Assembly (NCBI RefSeq): GCF_001039355.2
Contig: NW_019775401.1
Span: forward strand, 1-64,000
Length of the DNA: 64,000 nucleotides
Direction: 5' to 3'
DNA from: Lingula anatina
Lineage: Eukaryota > Brachiopoda > Lingulata > Lingulida > Lingulidae
Shown piece after piece: positions 35,573 to 49,260 of this stretch. The translations under genes were made by a program, and so were the position numbers. Position 1 is the first letter of the stretch. Each line of letters begins with the position of its first letter. The notes beneath the pieces were generated by a model. That model had not been told where the DNA came from, searched no databases, and was given only the letters and a program-made list of their open reading frames with translations.

Positions 35573-36309
35573 CGTGGCTTTTTTAAAGAGTAAGTCCCAC
35601 GCTGTCTATGACATAAAACCTCTAAACTGGGCTCGTGGAACAAATTCAGTTGTTTGTTTACAAATTGAGCTTTTGTGATGATACGGTGATAAAGAAAATC
35701 TTCCACAGGGAAAAAAAACGTGCACCTAATCAACCGAGGAGAAGTTTCACAATTTTCTGGTCTGATTGGAATGAGACACGCAATTGATGTCTCAGTGGAG
35801 AATTAAGATTTCTATCTCACCGTTCACCTATCGTGACCTTGCAATAGCTTGAATAACGGAACTTCATTATTCCTGGATCTTCTCAAAGTTAACTGAATCT
35901 GCGAAAGTTCATCAGTAAATCGCAGTATGACAGGGCATCAGCTTCGATACAGCAATCCAATCAGACTGAACTGTAACCAGTGAAGATATCAGGACGATGT
36001 ATCCTTGCGATTTCGAGGTTCGCTTCACAGACTAAATAGCGAGGTTCGCCGAGTTATCGACAGTTAGCATCCGCATTACAGCCTAACATAGCAAAGCGAA
36101 TGATAGTCGGCTGAATCTCACCTCCCTAGTGAATTGCCGCTACCAATGTGAAACGTCGGTGAACCCAAGTAGTCCCCTTTATAATACCATTTGCTTCCTA
36201 AAACGTCGATTCGAAGCAATCAGCGCTTTTAAAGCTGCATCAAATGTTTAAATTACACCGAGAATGTTTTGAGTAATAGCCAGTATTCCCCGCAGTTGAG
36301 GGTATAGGG

Positions 36310-36340
36310 TTTATATACACTTTGCAATGTCTACGTCACC
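36310..36340 (-). promoter_or_regulatory. Candidate TATA box and half CRE upstream of the PKA RII gene
   Basis: The minus strand has TATATAAA at 36317-36310 and a TGACGT half-site about 20 bases further upstream. They lie 740 bases before the start codon, so they fit only with a long 5'UTR or a 5'UTR intron. This is motif evidence only. Confidence 0.25.
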
Positions 36341-39300
36341 AGAGTCAGTTAGACAAGTGCGGGTAGTAGCTTTCAGTGAGGCGCCACCCGGGGTCTTCTG
36401 CCTGCCTTCGACGTGGAAAAGATCTTAAGGCCTATACACATTCGCTATGTCAGGTTATATTTAACACAGCCTATCGCCGTTCGATGTCGGACTGTTTATA
36501 CACCAGAAAAATCGCTATTTGATAAAAACGTGTGCTTAATGTCTCACATTAATGGAGGCGTTTGGAGCGGAATTACGTGCTGTGTCTCGGAGTGCACCCT
36601 CTCGGTAATGTTAATGGATAATGTTAACGAGATGATTTTTGGACGAGATTATAGATATCCCACATCTTCATATCACACATAGCAATTACGAAGGTATTCA
36701 CTCAGCTATTATGAAGGAAGATAATTTGCCTGTATTACGTCAACTGGAAAATAAGAATGCATACGGTTCATCAACGCAAGCCGATTCTTGTGCAAATGTC
36801 AATTTGGTGACATTCCTCAGTAAGGCGGAATGGTGCTAATGTAACATAATACCAATCCAGAGTTAATTCTGCCTCGCCGCATTAAGCTGAAGTAACACCT
36901 GTGTCTCTGATTTTTACCTTTGTTCAAGTCTCAAATCTCCTATTTCTCCTCGTTACACAAGCAAATGTAGTGGAACACTCCTTGTTCTTTATCCTTGGTG
37001 TCTCTATTTCTCCAGAAGCTGATCACAGTAATGCAGCTTACTCTCTTTCGGCGGTATCCGATATGTGCAACCTTTCTCTTTCTTTCAGCCTACCTCAATG
37101 CAGCATCATCGTGTCACGCAAAAGGTATTGAGCAGCCACGTTGCTGATCAATGCGTGCTGTTGTGCCGCAGCAATGAAAAACCTATACTTTCTTTAGTGG
37201 AATTAATGCTCCTAGCTAGTTTTACAAGTGCGTTGGTTGGTTGGTACGGTCGATAAAAATGGCCCTTGTAAAAGGCTCGGGTGAAAATGACTTCAACTGA
37301 GATAAAGTAAACGGTGTCGCGAAATTATAGGGCGTAGTGGGCGGCCGAACACGTATATCTCCTAATTTGATGCAGATATAAATCAAGATAATACTAACGG
37401 GAAAGCAATGCATTCCTAACTGCGGTGCGAGTTCGCGGCTGGTGCTTTTATCTGAGCGCTTAACTTAATTGCCAATAAAACAAGACAAAAAGCTACAAAA
37501 GTAATAAGCACAATCTTTCAGTTTTCGGACAAACCACTATTAGAGCTGTATGTTTCAAGTGAAGAGGCCACACGGCACTCTTTTAAGGATGTGTGCATCT
37601 TGGAAGTTCCTTAGGCTTTTTTTACTTTTTTTTTTTTTACTGTTAAAATAGAAGTACAAAATATAAATGTCATTTTTTCTGTGCAGATCCAGTCATTCCA
37701 CATGGCAGCAATGATAACCTGGTGGCTTTCCGTTCACTGTCAAGCCCAATGTTATCAAATATTCATTACATTGGATTTTCCGCATTGCATACCGATTCCA
37801 GACTTTTAATCAACAGTCGCACAAATGACGGTTTTGTGGACGGATTATATATGGAAATGAACCAAAATCAAGTCCCAAATACCGTCAGTGTCTTTTGTAA
37901 GTCCTGGCGTTTTATCATCTCAGATATATAAAGGCTAATTTGAGAAATAAAGCAAAATTCACCAGAGATATGCCTGTCTATCCTTTAGTTGTAATCAATT
38001 GAAAAGAAGGATTACAAGCTAGTAATCAGGGTTGCTTATCGTTATGAATTCACAGAAAGTGAATTTTCTGAAAGTAGCACTTCCCCTGTCTTACTGGCCA
38101 CGATTGGATATTCTCACTTTCCATATTTCAATGTTAAAAAATGGTTAAACTAAAATAAGTGCAATGGAAATACTCATCAAACGAAGTAAATTGCGTGTGT
38201 TTATAAACCAGTGAAACTTGCAATGAGCGTTGGCAGGCTTCAGCGACAGCCAAGTTAATCATCCAACTGCTTCGGAAAATCAAATACTTTTTCAGAGAGT
38301 CAGTTTAATTAACACCTGCAGATAATGTAATATTTATATATCTGTTAATGTAGAATGTTGCGTGAAACGTGAAGCACAATAAAACCGAGAAGAAAAAAAA
38401 AGCAAAACGCCGAAAGGAAAAAAATGACAGGATACGTGTCACTAAAATGTAGACACAGTGCAGTATAGTTAAAAGCACTTAATATTTCCCAAATGCATAA
38501 TGGTCATCACATCACGGCCAGTACGTAATACAATAATCTGCAATTGTCTAGGTATTTCATTTGCGTTGATGTTGTATAAATTTCTCTGAAAAAGGCATCC
38601 AAATCAAAGATTTTTTTTGCACTGACGATTTTTACAATGTCACAAATGAAATTTGAATAGTTTTCTCTTCATTTAATGGCACGAAAAACGTCTATGGGCA
38701 TCAAGGTTGGACGTTATATTCCAAATTTTTCTTCTGCACCCACCCCTTCTTCCAAGTGGGCAATCGCACACGCACACACGCGCGCGCGGGCGCGTCCGCC
38801 ATTTTTCCCTTTGCACAACACGGTATACATATACGGTATCGTGTCTTTGGTTGGAGTCACCCTTATCGAATTGATATTTGATGAATGCAACATATGGTAT
38901 GCGGAAGGGAGACTGATGGGGACGTGAAACAAGGTCAAAGAACCGAGCAGTGCACTTTTCATGCCGCCTCCGTCTGCAAGCAGTATTTTTTTTTTTTTCA
39001 GATCTGTTAAACCACACACACACACACACATATATAATAAAATTGGTTTTGTCCATGACAATAACTTTCATTGTTGTTAAAGTAAACATCCATCCAGTTT
39101 ATATTCTTTTCATAAGGTCAAAGAAAAAAATCTGTATGTAAAGAGGCCACTATGTTGTGAACTCTCATTAGGGGTGTTAGGGTGGGGGGGGGGGGAAGTA
39201 AGCTAAAAAGCCGACCTTGGTTCTTTCAAGAAAAGTTACTGAGTTCATCTATTAATTGGGGGCAAGACTGCAGGTCGTATAGGGCCCTCTTAATTACTGT

Positions 39301-40188
39301 TATTTGGGTGACTCATAAATCAGTACTTGATAAAGATGGCCGTTTACACTGCTTGACTCGGAAATCATTACATACTTGTAAACCCCAGTAATATATGGGG
39401 GATGTACATCTCTAATACTACTACTTTGTCTGAAATGACTCAGCTCCACGGATTGCTGCTTTTTCACTTCATTTTAGATTTAAATCACCGCCGTCGTTTG
39501 AAACACCCTGTACAATCCCATGCAATTTTTATTAACCAGGGAAAGTCTGGCAGACGACCGATGACTGTGGGTTGACGTCATCCAGCCAGGTGTTAAATTT
39601 TATCCTGGGTCCGATGTGGGATAAACTTACACAGAATCATTTAATCAATGTGTGTGACGTTCAGACAATAAGATGTAAAAGAAAATCAAGCAAACTCACT
39701 TCCTTTTATTATAATTCTAATATATGCACTGGGTTTTTATATCAAAGCTCCTTTACTTTTTTCAATATTCAATATAAGGTAAAACATTCGACTGTGTAAT
39801 TTATGGATTAAAAAATCTGGGGGAGGTTTGCGACAGGAAACTTTGCCTTAAGATAGTGGTAACGTCGGTTACATAGCAATTCGATTTTTTGAACACCTTT
39901 ATTCAACGCTTGATATCCAATTTAAAAACTATCTCCAAACAGCTGCTTAACAAATAAAAAGGTAATAGCTGTGTACGTAGTGCAAGCTGATGTTAAAAAA
40001 CTATATGACTGCACTTTTTATTTTTAGGTTCAATTATTTTATTTTCATTTATCATTATTAAATTTTATTATAATATCGTTTTTTCCTTTTTTTTTTTGCA
40101 AAATAGCGTCTATGTTACTTTAGAAAATTGTTTTGACATTTGTTTTGGTTTTTACGTAAAAGCATAACACCCTATTTATTCAGAGCTT

Positions 40189-40189
<1 letters not shown>

Positions 40190-40255
<66 letters not shown>
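40190..40255. repeat. (AT)n microsatellite
   Basis: About 33 AT units, directly followed by the ribozyme-like segment at 40260. Confidence 0.97.
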
Positions 40256-40259
<4 letters not shown>

Positions 40260-40260
<1 letters not shown>

Positions 40261-40292
40261 TGAAGAGGCCCAGTAGGGCTTAAAAATACTTT
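40260..40292 (+). other. Degenerate hammerhead-like motif (Penelope-type)
   Basis: The sequence CCTGAAGAGGCCCAGTAGGGC followed by TTAAAA has the CUGANGA box and a GCCC/GGGC stem II expected of hammerhead motifs carried by Penelope-like elements, where GAAA follows. Here the GAAA box is changed, so cleavage is unlikely. No reverse transcriptase is seen nearby. Confidence 0.3.
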
Positions 40293-43200
40293 GTGATTAG
40301 ACTTGGACCCATCATACAGACTGAGACAAAGAAAAATGTAACGAAAGTGAAACCTATATAGTACATGGTACAAGTATGTCCATAGGCCCTATGTAGGGAC
40401 AGTTCGCCAGGAGTAAATTCCAGTTGTGGACATTTCTGCTCTTGTTGATTGATGTATATGTAAATCTCAACTACTCCCAGTGTACACGTATCTCCTATAG
40501 GTGGAGATGTTAGTAAGTGGCATTATGCTGTCCTTGCTCGCATTACGGAAGCTGCCGCCTTAGTGTAAGAGCATAGACCCACCTTGAAATATCCCGTGGA
40601 AAATCAATCATTTTAACGTAAACACGCTTCAGCCATGTCGCTATTTAATTTCTCTTTTCTCTTAGAGAAGTTTTTTTAATTTTCCATTTCTCTCTGTGAA
40701 TATTTATACCATCTGGGATCATGCATCACAAAGTCAAGTGGTCACGTCTCTTTATCCAAGAACAGTCTACTTTTCCTTTGCCTTTTTCAGGCGCACTTCT
40801 TTGCCTTCTTCTGCAGTGGTGAAATAATATAGATTTATGTTAATAATTATCCATATAGCATGTTGTTTTTTTTTTCTCTTGATTTTCAGCCAAAGGCTTG
40901 GCTGGATTCCATTGTTACCTAATAATTTCTGACCCTTGCCATGTGCACAGTCAGACTGAGATTTTAACAGACCGTTCATTTGGGGCTTTTATCCATCGAC
41001 ATGCAATGAGAGAAACCTTGGATTGGTCAGATGTCGCATCCATACGGTCTGTTAAGATATGAGATTTTTAAGTTTAATCGTCACAACTTGAGTGGAAATA
41101 CAGTTAAAATTGCAAAACTTGCTAGAATATCCCCTATGACTTCTCGATTGCCTATTTGCTCTCATAACTAAATCAATACAATTCCATGAGGTTGGTGGGC
41201 TTGCACCGTTTATCTTATTTTTAAGATTTTTAATTTCTCCATGCAACGGTTTTGTTAAGTCTCGCTTCAATAATGTTTGCTTTGAGGTGTAAACAAGATA
41301 GTGTTCACTGATATCACGAAGAACGTTACTGGTTCCAATTCACTATGGAAACACTAAAAAGTAGAAAGGATAATAACTGTTCGTATGAGATTCATATTTC
41401 ACAATATTATTACAAAAAAATAATTCTTAGAAAAAAGTATGGACTAACTTTGAATTTTGGAATGGATTCATTAACAATTGGTAAGTGTGAAAAAATCGTC
41501 GTTTACCCCAGGAAATCCCTTTTTTTGGTAGAATTGAACAGTTGGTATCCCTTTAACAACGTGGTAACAACAACAACAACAACTCGATAATAAAAATAAT
41601 CAGATAAAATTGCATTGTGTTAAGTTATCCACAAAATATTTATTTCTTCTTCTTCATCTTTTATTTTCTGCGTGAATCAATAGATGACTATTTGATAAAG
41701 ATCCCTTTCATGTATTGGTATTGGTCTCGCTGCCGGATGTTTTCAAGGAACATTTCTCTTACTAAAGGTACCTTGGAATGTACGTGTACTTTTCACGGTG
41801 GCAATGTAGGCCTATATCCTTCAGTCTTATAGTTCGATTATTCGAGTGTACGAGGTCATTCATTTTTTTCTCATGTCTTCATCGCTTTACTTTTCTGAAT
41901 TTGAAGAGAGGAAGGGAGAGCACAACTGTCACATATTGAAGCATCTTTTTTATCTAATCCTTTTCACTTTGACAAAAAGTGAATGCTTATAATGTAAATA
42001 TTACAATGGGCATTTTCCTTTACCTGGCTTAACATGACAAAAGTGTTCTACGGGTATTCTCAATTAATCTTGGTAAGGTTCATTTGGCAGGTTTCAAAAA
42101 TACATGTTGCTTTGAGAGCTGGAAGAAAAGCATACCTCAAATTAAGGATGCGGTGCTCTTTCAGTTAAAAACAACATGAGGCATATGTTGACGCAAAAGA
42201 AACATGATTTAGAGAAAAAAATTGTTTAAAGAAATACCTTGAAGATGGACACCAGGAAACATGGAGTTTTACATATAGTCTACGCCAATTAGTCCCCTAC
42301 AGACTTTACTGTGACAAGTAAAGGTAAAAATTCATGTTTATTGTTGCATTCAGTCGGATAATTGGTGGAATATAAACTCCATCTGCCCTGAAGTGATGCT
42401 TCTAGAGATAATGGGGAAAATAAGATTATTTTTGCTACAAAATCACGAAGGTCTGTCCGTTTGAGCAAGTGCTCATATTATACAAACGCCACTAGTTTTG
42501 TATGTGTAGAGAGTGGACGTGACATAGCAATTCACATGTATTGATCAGCTACAGACAAGAAGGAAGTGGTCTCACAGTGTGCACTATTCCCATGAAAACT
42601 TCGAATCAGTCTCTCAAAGAAAAAAACAATTGTCAAAAGAGGGGCATTGTCATCAAAGATTTCGTTTGTATGACACAAATACAGACCACAGCAGATAATA
42701 CAGCAGCAGCTGAGATTTTCATTATACCAAAGTTTTATTTCATAAGCTAACCGTGGGCTCTCAATGTGGCTGCCAACATGGCTATCCTTTTGGGCTGATC
42801 AGCCCAGCTCATAGAGTCGCCGTTATCTTTGAAGTGAAATATTTCCCAATAATTTAGAGACGGATTGTATCAAAACGACCGTGGTCAAATGCCGATCACT
42901 GAGTACCTGTTTCCCTATGTAATTTAATGTGCTTTGGCATTGGCAGGCTGGTAGGGCCGGTCAGCGAATGGATGCCTTGCTGGAAAAGCCAATGTTGTTT
43001 TGCATAAACCAGTCACACGAAATTGAAAGGGCAACTAAGATGTTCTCTACAGAAAAACAGAGATAAAATTTTGACGTAGACTGTTGATGTAATCATGGTA
43101 ACTCGTGCAACTCTGCACCAACTCAGACTCTCGAGTTGCATCATTATGTACACATTAACGTAGCCCTTTCAAGGCAGAGAGTGATTCTTAATGGTGGTGA

Positions 43201-46200
43201 AAGCCTTTAACACTCACGCTCCCACCACAATATTGCCGGTTAAAATGGTTGGCCAGAAAGTGTCATATGCCTTAATTTTTTATGCATTTTCCAACTCTGT
43301 TCTTCAAGGTTATAAGGTCCTTCTTTTATTGATCGGGCATCCTCTTGGCAACTCTGCTGGATAAAATTAATAATATATTTAATAATAGTATGCTCCCCTA
43401 GCAAAAAGAGGTCACCCCTATGTACATTGCAACAAGGGAACCCATATATTCAATTTTACTATTACATAAAAACTATGCTACCGATCATCGAATAAATTGG
43501 ACATGTGGGTATTAGGACATTGACCTACCAAGCGTGACCATTGACATACCCAACACCAATTATTTATAATATGCGGCTCTTAACTGAGAGGGATATTTTT
43601 TTTTATCCAGCGGTTGTCTTGGAGGGAGTTTTGACCTGACGAATATCCACAGAGTTGGGTTGTTCCATGAAAACCATTCAGAGGGTTAGACAACATCCTT
43701 ACCAAACAGGCAAGATCGTCTGTGTAAGGCCGACTGAAGGCAATTACACCCAGAGAAGATATAAACACGCCCTGCTCATTGCTTCCTCGTAGAAAACACT
43801 TCATGACATTTAGGAACTTGACTGCAACATTTTTAAAACAAAAATAGGACAAAAAATGTTGCTGAGTTTACCGTCAGAGGACGTCGTCACAAACGCCAAT
43901 ATGACAATGTGTGGGAAATTGATAACTGAGAGATGAGCCTGCAAACAGAAATGATCTCATTTGCACCGTATGTGGAACGCCCTCACTCACACAAATATTA
44001 CAGAACTTTGTCTCCTCATTAACTCAAACAAAAGGATAAGTAAAGGACAAACACAAATGTGGTGTTCGAAATTTGGCCGATAGCGGTCCCTCTAGTAAAA
44101 AATAGTGTTAGTTATTATACAGTATGGTATTACATGATGTTAAACTAATTGAAATTACGTAATATTAAAGCATGAAAAAATAAATATCAAAACAAAAAGT
44201 GAACATATTTTCATTTGTGGGGTTGCAAAGAGGCCACAAATGTTAAAGAACTTTTTGACTCCACGCACAAACACGTCAGGTGCGTTCTCTAATTCAGAGG
44301 ATTCTGAAAAAATACTAAAATGAGGCTTTGATTTTTACTCTTGTTAGGGTATTCGTTGGTTGTACAATCAGTAAAAATTAGAAGTTGATTAAAAAGATTG
44401 GTTTTGACCTGATTGTCTGTATCATTTTATGCATTGCATTAGGGGTGACACTGTTTGCTAGGGGGAGTATATATGAAAGTCTAAAATCCATTAAAATGTT
44501 CCCCCGCTCAAGTTACTTTTTGTAGTTTCATGAGTCTTCGCTATGTCCCGGGCTTAGCTTATATTACAGAGATATTACACGAACAAAACTCTGCACGAAA
44601 CATACCCCCCCCCCCCCTTTTGTTACAAATGCTGCGGGACTTATTTCCAAACACTATACATTAATTGAAAAGTCATCTATCATCTTTTAAAAACAACAGT
44701 CTTCAATCAATTTCATTTTCTTGTTTGTCCTCTTAGATAAATACAAAAAACACTGACAAGAAGAGGTTATCAGAGTGCTTACGCTTTTAACTTATTGGAA
44801 ACGGAAGAAAGGAGATCATGTTTAGCCGATCTGAATATACTGACATGCAATTCCCCGTTTAACAGATGTCCATTACAGCGTCGTGCATTCTGTGGTGAGG
44901 CCAGTTATACATGAAAACCCCTTCCTTTAATATACTTCTGAAAAGCCATTAAGATATGACTGCCTTTAACACCTATATGTCGACGGTTGACACGGCCAAT
45001 CACTATCACTTCCAATAACATCCTATCAAAATTGGGTGTCGAATAAACAACCATGATGAACTAATGAATAATGTTTACAAATATTTTTCTTCATTGTCCG
45101 GGGCCTCAGGGTATTGAGATCAGCTAAATGTAGCAAACATACCTGTACCATTGCTTTATTTTCTTTTGATATTTTCGACTGCTGATATGCTGTGGTATTT
45201 CATTATGGAATCACAAGGTCATACACATGCTGAATGAATTTGCCGTGAATCACCAAAGACCGTTTAATGAAATAACAAAGAAATATGAACCAAAGCTCAA
45301 ACTAATATAACTTCTAAAGCATTTAAGATTAGATTCTACCGGTAGGTTTGTTAATGTAAACGGTGAACGAAGAAAATATCTTCATATCCATGAATGTGTT
45401 TGTATATATTGGGATTTTCTTTTGCCTTTTTAATGTCGAGGCGAAATGACATTTGTGTTTGTCTTAAATATGATATATCATTGAATAAAACTTGGAGATT
45501 TTACTTCCGTTTATAGAATTTGCATGTAGTATACCAGTGATTTTACATAGTTATCTTTTTTCAGTGTCACAATGACATGGAAGTTGAAAAAAAGAAGGAA
45601 AAGTCGAGAATATATACAGTGAATATCAGCTGTCAAACAGAAAGACAATAGGCTTATACTGAGGTTTGACTTTCCCTAAAGGGGGGGTTCTTCATGCTTA
45701 AATTCACGGTTTTCTCTCAGTATCATCCATATGCGAAACCTAATTAAGAGCTGAAAACGGATCATTTATGTTACGTCACATAACATTACTTTTGGACCTA
45801 TGGGCTCTACATAATGATACCAAATATATTGCAACAATTAAAATATATTATGAATTTAAAAGAATTCCACAAAACACAGTGAACAGCGACAGCTTAGAAA
45901 CTGGTTTGTGCTGCCTAATATTATAGGCTGCTTTTAATCCACAGTTTTTTAAGTGACATGTACACTAGATATTCACAGATATGTTAATTTCACGAGTATT
46001 CTCTAAACTGAATATCAAAAATGTCTACTTAATAATAACTGTAGCCCTGGTAGACGGTACACACACATTACATACATACACACACCGAACACACACATAG
46101 GCCTACATCATAACGGCACTGTTGCAGTGCACCAACTGATGACTCAAGGGACAAGACATGGTGTAATTCCTGAACAAAATGATCCATTGTTTCTTCTTGC

Positions 46201-47089
46201 TTAATAATCCTTTAAAGGAGGAAAACTCTCCAATTTGTTTTACATCAGTTCCTAGTCAACAGCAGGAAATATTTGAACGTGGAGAGTACATTGTGTATTA
46301 ACTCCTAGGGAATCGCAAAAATTAGATTTTTATTGCAAGAGGGTGGTATCGATTATTCATTTTTGAAATGGAGTTCTAAAAAAAAGCGACGTGTACAGGT
46401 CCGAGGTTTTGTGGGACATTGCCCTCGATTCTTTGGCGTTTGGGCTTATTCCAGAAGCTTTGTTTAATGTATATACTGTTTTATATTGTTGCAACCACCC
46501 CACAAATAGACAAACCAGCTTTCAATCCAACAGATAAAATGGTTTGCGAGATCCTAATCACGGCACGCGTCGTTGAGAAAATAAAAACTGATTTAACTGT
46601 TATCTGCCCATCACAAATTAAAAGATACGACCCTGGGAAGATGTAAGTGCTCGTGTTCTGCTCCTGCGACAGGAATTCCCAAAACAGCTTTTAACGAGAT
46701 TTGAACGGTGACTCATTTTCAGCAAATAACTGTAAAACTGCCTTTTCCATTACCACGTAAATATCACTCAGATCTCAAAGTTAAGGCTATTTTCTCAAAA
46801 ATGCTTCTTTATTTTGTTCCATTATGTGCCCAATTTTAAATATTGGATTAAAAGATACGTTAATCTATGATGGCAGAGCATTTCATTTTAAAATTTGTTA
46901 AAACAAACATATTACGCATTAACTGCATTATGTTTAAAAATGTCTGAATCTTCTTCGATTTCTGTTCTGGCGCCTACCACTCACTCCTGATGGCCTATTG
47001 CCCCTCCCCCCATAATTACCCCCCCCCCATGCCCTGTCCCTCACTCCCCTCTAATGCCACTCATGTTCTCGTCACTGCCTTTCTTTGAA

Positions 47090-47136
<47 letters not shown>

Positions 47137-47139
47137 TTA
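47090..47139. repeat. (ATT)n microsatellite
   Basis: Mostly perfect ATT units with one interruption. Confidence 0.95.
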
Positions 47140-47970
47140 AATTCCAAAGGTGAGCATATAATGCCTAGGCGAATTGCCACCTTTATTTATACTGTATCAA
47201 TATTTAACCCTCTTGAGAATAAAGATGTTAAAAAAAAAAAACTGCATTATGTAGTTTTGAATTATGAGTGTAATAAAATGCTTTAAAATTCATCCTGATA
47301 AGACTTTAGTAAGAGGACTTTAGTGGGGTTTTGTTAAGTCAGTTATATTTTCAACTCTATTTTAATGTGTTCTCTTGCAGTAAATGGAACACATTATCTA
47401 GTTCTTTTCAGGCTTATTGCAATCGACTTGTGCCCTGCTGCTCCAGCCCTAACACAGTCAGGTCAAGTGAGGAGAACCTGGTTGGACCTAATCTAATGTG
47501 CATTACCATGACGTGAAACTGGCATAACATTCCAATTTCTCACTATACACTAATAGAACATTAGGCCTTTACATTTACGATAACGCATTTAGTGTTGAAA
47601 ATCGAATTTGGTGACCAGATTATGACCGTTTCCCCAGACACTTCATAATGGGTCTTAGAGTACAGTGAAAAAGGTAGCGATCCATTGAGGGGATCCTTGG
47701 TGAAATACACCATTTATTTGCATATCATCAAAATGTTGCTAACATTATGGTCTCCAATTAATTAGCAATTAACAAAAACAGTCTTGGAAAGCCAACAAAC
47801 ATTTGGTGCACATACACTGACGGATTTATATAGCTATAGTACCTGTTTCTAGCACACTACATACCAATAAAACAAACTGAAATGTAACTCTAAGACAGCA
47901 GAAAAGAACTTTAAAATGCACCTTCTTTAATTATTTTGATCTTAAATTTAACTTTCCTTTTTACCCTTTA

Positions 47971-48379
47971 TGCCCCTATTTCACACAGACCATGAATCCC
48001 ACGAATGGCCATGAATTGACAAATTTCAGGATTCGTGGTTGAATCGTAATCAGTTCGTGAAGTTCTTAACAGATTCGTATATGCAGTTCTTGCAATTCTT
48101 GATCAATCGGGAATTCGTGGCAAAAATGTTGAGCTGTTCAAAGTTTTGGCCACGAACTCCCGATTCCAAAAAATCGTAGTGAATTTCTGGACAATATTCG
48201 TGCGATTCCAGCCGAATCCCACGAATATTCGTAACACTATCGCACCTGTATCGTAACTGAATCGTAGAGCGTGTCGAATTAGACCAGAAAATTGGCAAAA
48301 TCTCACGAATCCTCACGAATCCTGAAATTGTCAATTCCTGGCGATTCGTGGGATTCGTGGTCTGTGTGAAATAGGGGCC
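47971..48379. mobile_element. Harbinger-type MITE, 409 bp
   Basis: Terminal inverted repeats of about 65 bp start [T/G]GCCCCTATTTCACACAGACCA and match almost base for base at the two ends. Direct TTA copies flank it (47968-47970 and 48380-48382), the target preference of Harbinger elements. The interior contains many ATTCGTG/CACGAAT units in both orientations, probably transposase-binding subterminal repeats. There is no coding capacity; open frames inside are by-products of the repeats. Confidence 0.8.
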
Positions 48380-49002
48380 TTACGCGGCAGGAAAGCGAAC
48401 AGTTTTGTTTCTGATTATTTCCCGACATCAAACGAATATAACAAAACCAATGAAATCTATGAGGGTATTCCTCTCGATGAATTAGTGGAGGGCATGTAAT
48501 CATTCATCTTTCAAATTATGAAATGTTTGAAATCGCAATATACAATGACGAAACTGGTTGGTGCCTTGTTGTGTGTTCTGTGGGTCCATAAATGCAATGA
48601 TATCGTATAATCTAGACTTTGAACAACGCCTTTTTATGAGAAATATGATAATTACCAAAGATAAAGATAGTTATTTTCAGTCTCGTTTTTCAATTTGTAG
48701 AAATGTGTTAATCACCAAACAGAAACTCCGGTAGTTTCCACTACTGTTTTGGAGACCGGATTGAAATGTGATAATGATCAAAGCCAAAACTAAGCAATTT
48801 TCACCGTTGTTTTTCGGTCTGCAGAAATGTGATAATGACCAATGCGAAGACGAATAGCGAATAAACGAATATGACCTTGTTCAATGACAATTAATTTCGT
48901 ATTACACGTATATGAACTGACTTACAAAGTTTGAATCTTTCTTTTTGGTTGTTTGTAAGATCGTCACGCTCATTACCCTAGACAAGTTTGCTCCGGAGAG
49001 CG
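48380..49002. other. Non-coding stretch between two elements
   Basis: It contains a thrice-repeated theme of AGAAATRTGWTAATNACCAAAG spacing (about 48640-48845), probably a decayed tandem repeat of about 85 bp. No gene is seen. Confidence 0.4.
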
Positions 49003-49260
49003 TCTAAGACTAGGTTCCCATACTTACATCGATCCATCTGGATCGACCTTACTCCCTGGGGGTTCACGCTAAATTGCTATCAGCTCAAGAGGTTAAGATG
49101 TCTGTCACGCCTACCGAATCAGCTAGGGGTAAAGATAATTACCCCCTAACAGTTCTACTAGGCGTGACATACGTTTAAGCCTAATAGTTTGATAGCAATT
49201 TAGTAAGACTCCCCAGGGAGATAGATCGATCCAAATATCTGTGGGAATGGCCCCTTATAT
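49003..49260. mobile_element. Foldback element, copy 1
   Basis: The whole 258 bp is one imperfect inverted repeat. From the left: TCTAAGA, TTCCCATA, an ATCGATCC block, TCCCTGGGGG, CTAAATTGCTATCA, TGTCACGCCTA and TAGGGGTAA; the right half carries their complements in reverse order. Copy 2 is at 58832-59056. There is no coding capacity and the target duplication is unclear. Confidence 0.8.

Larger units (their letters stand above)
36345..47970. other. Gene-free region between PKA RII and the MITE
   Basis: AT-rich sequence without a convincing exon. It holds CA-rich and CG-alternating DNA (38765-38792), CA repeats (39012-39030), the AT repeat at 40.2 kb, a CAA tract (41566-41583) and an ATT repeat at 47.1 kb. 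Open frames at 38673-39089, 43580-43852 and 46419-46646 are low-complexity or show no family features. Confidence 0.5.

Noticed and set aside
38673-39089. 138-codon frame with Cys/Val and Arg-rich runs
   Set aside because: It is translated from CA/TG and CG alternating repeats; two other frames are open over the same repeat, as expected for low complexity.
47400-48379. CRISPR-like regular repeats within the ATTCGTG-rich region
   Set aside because: The units are in both orientations, irregularly spaced and inside a MITE with TIRs; the window is eukaryotic.
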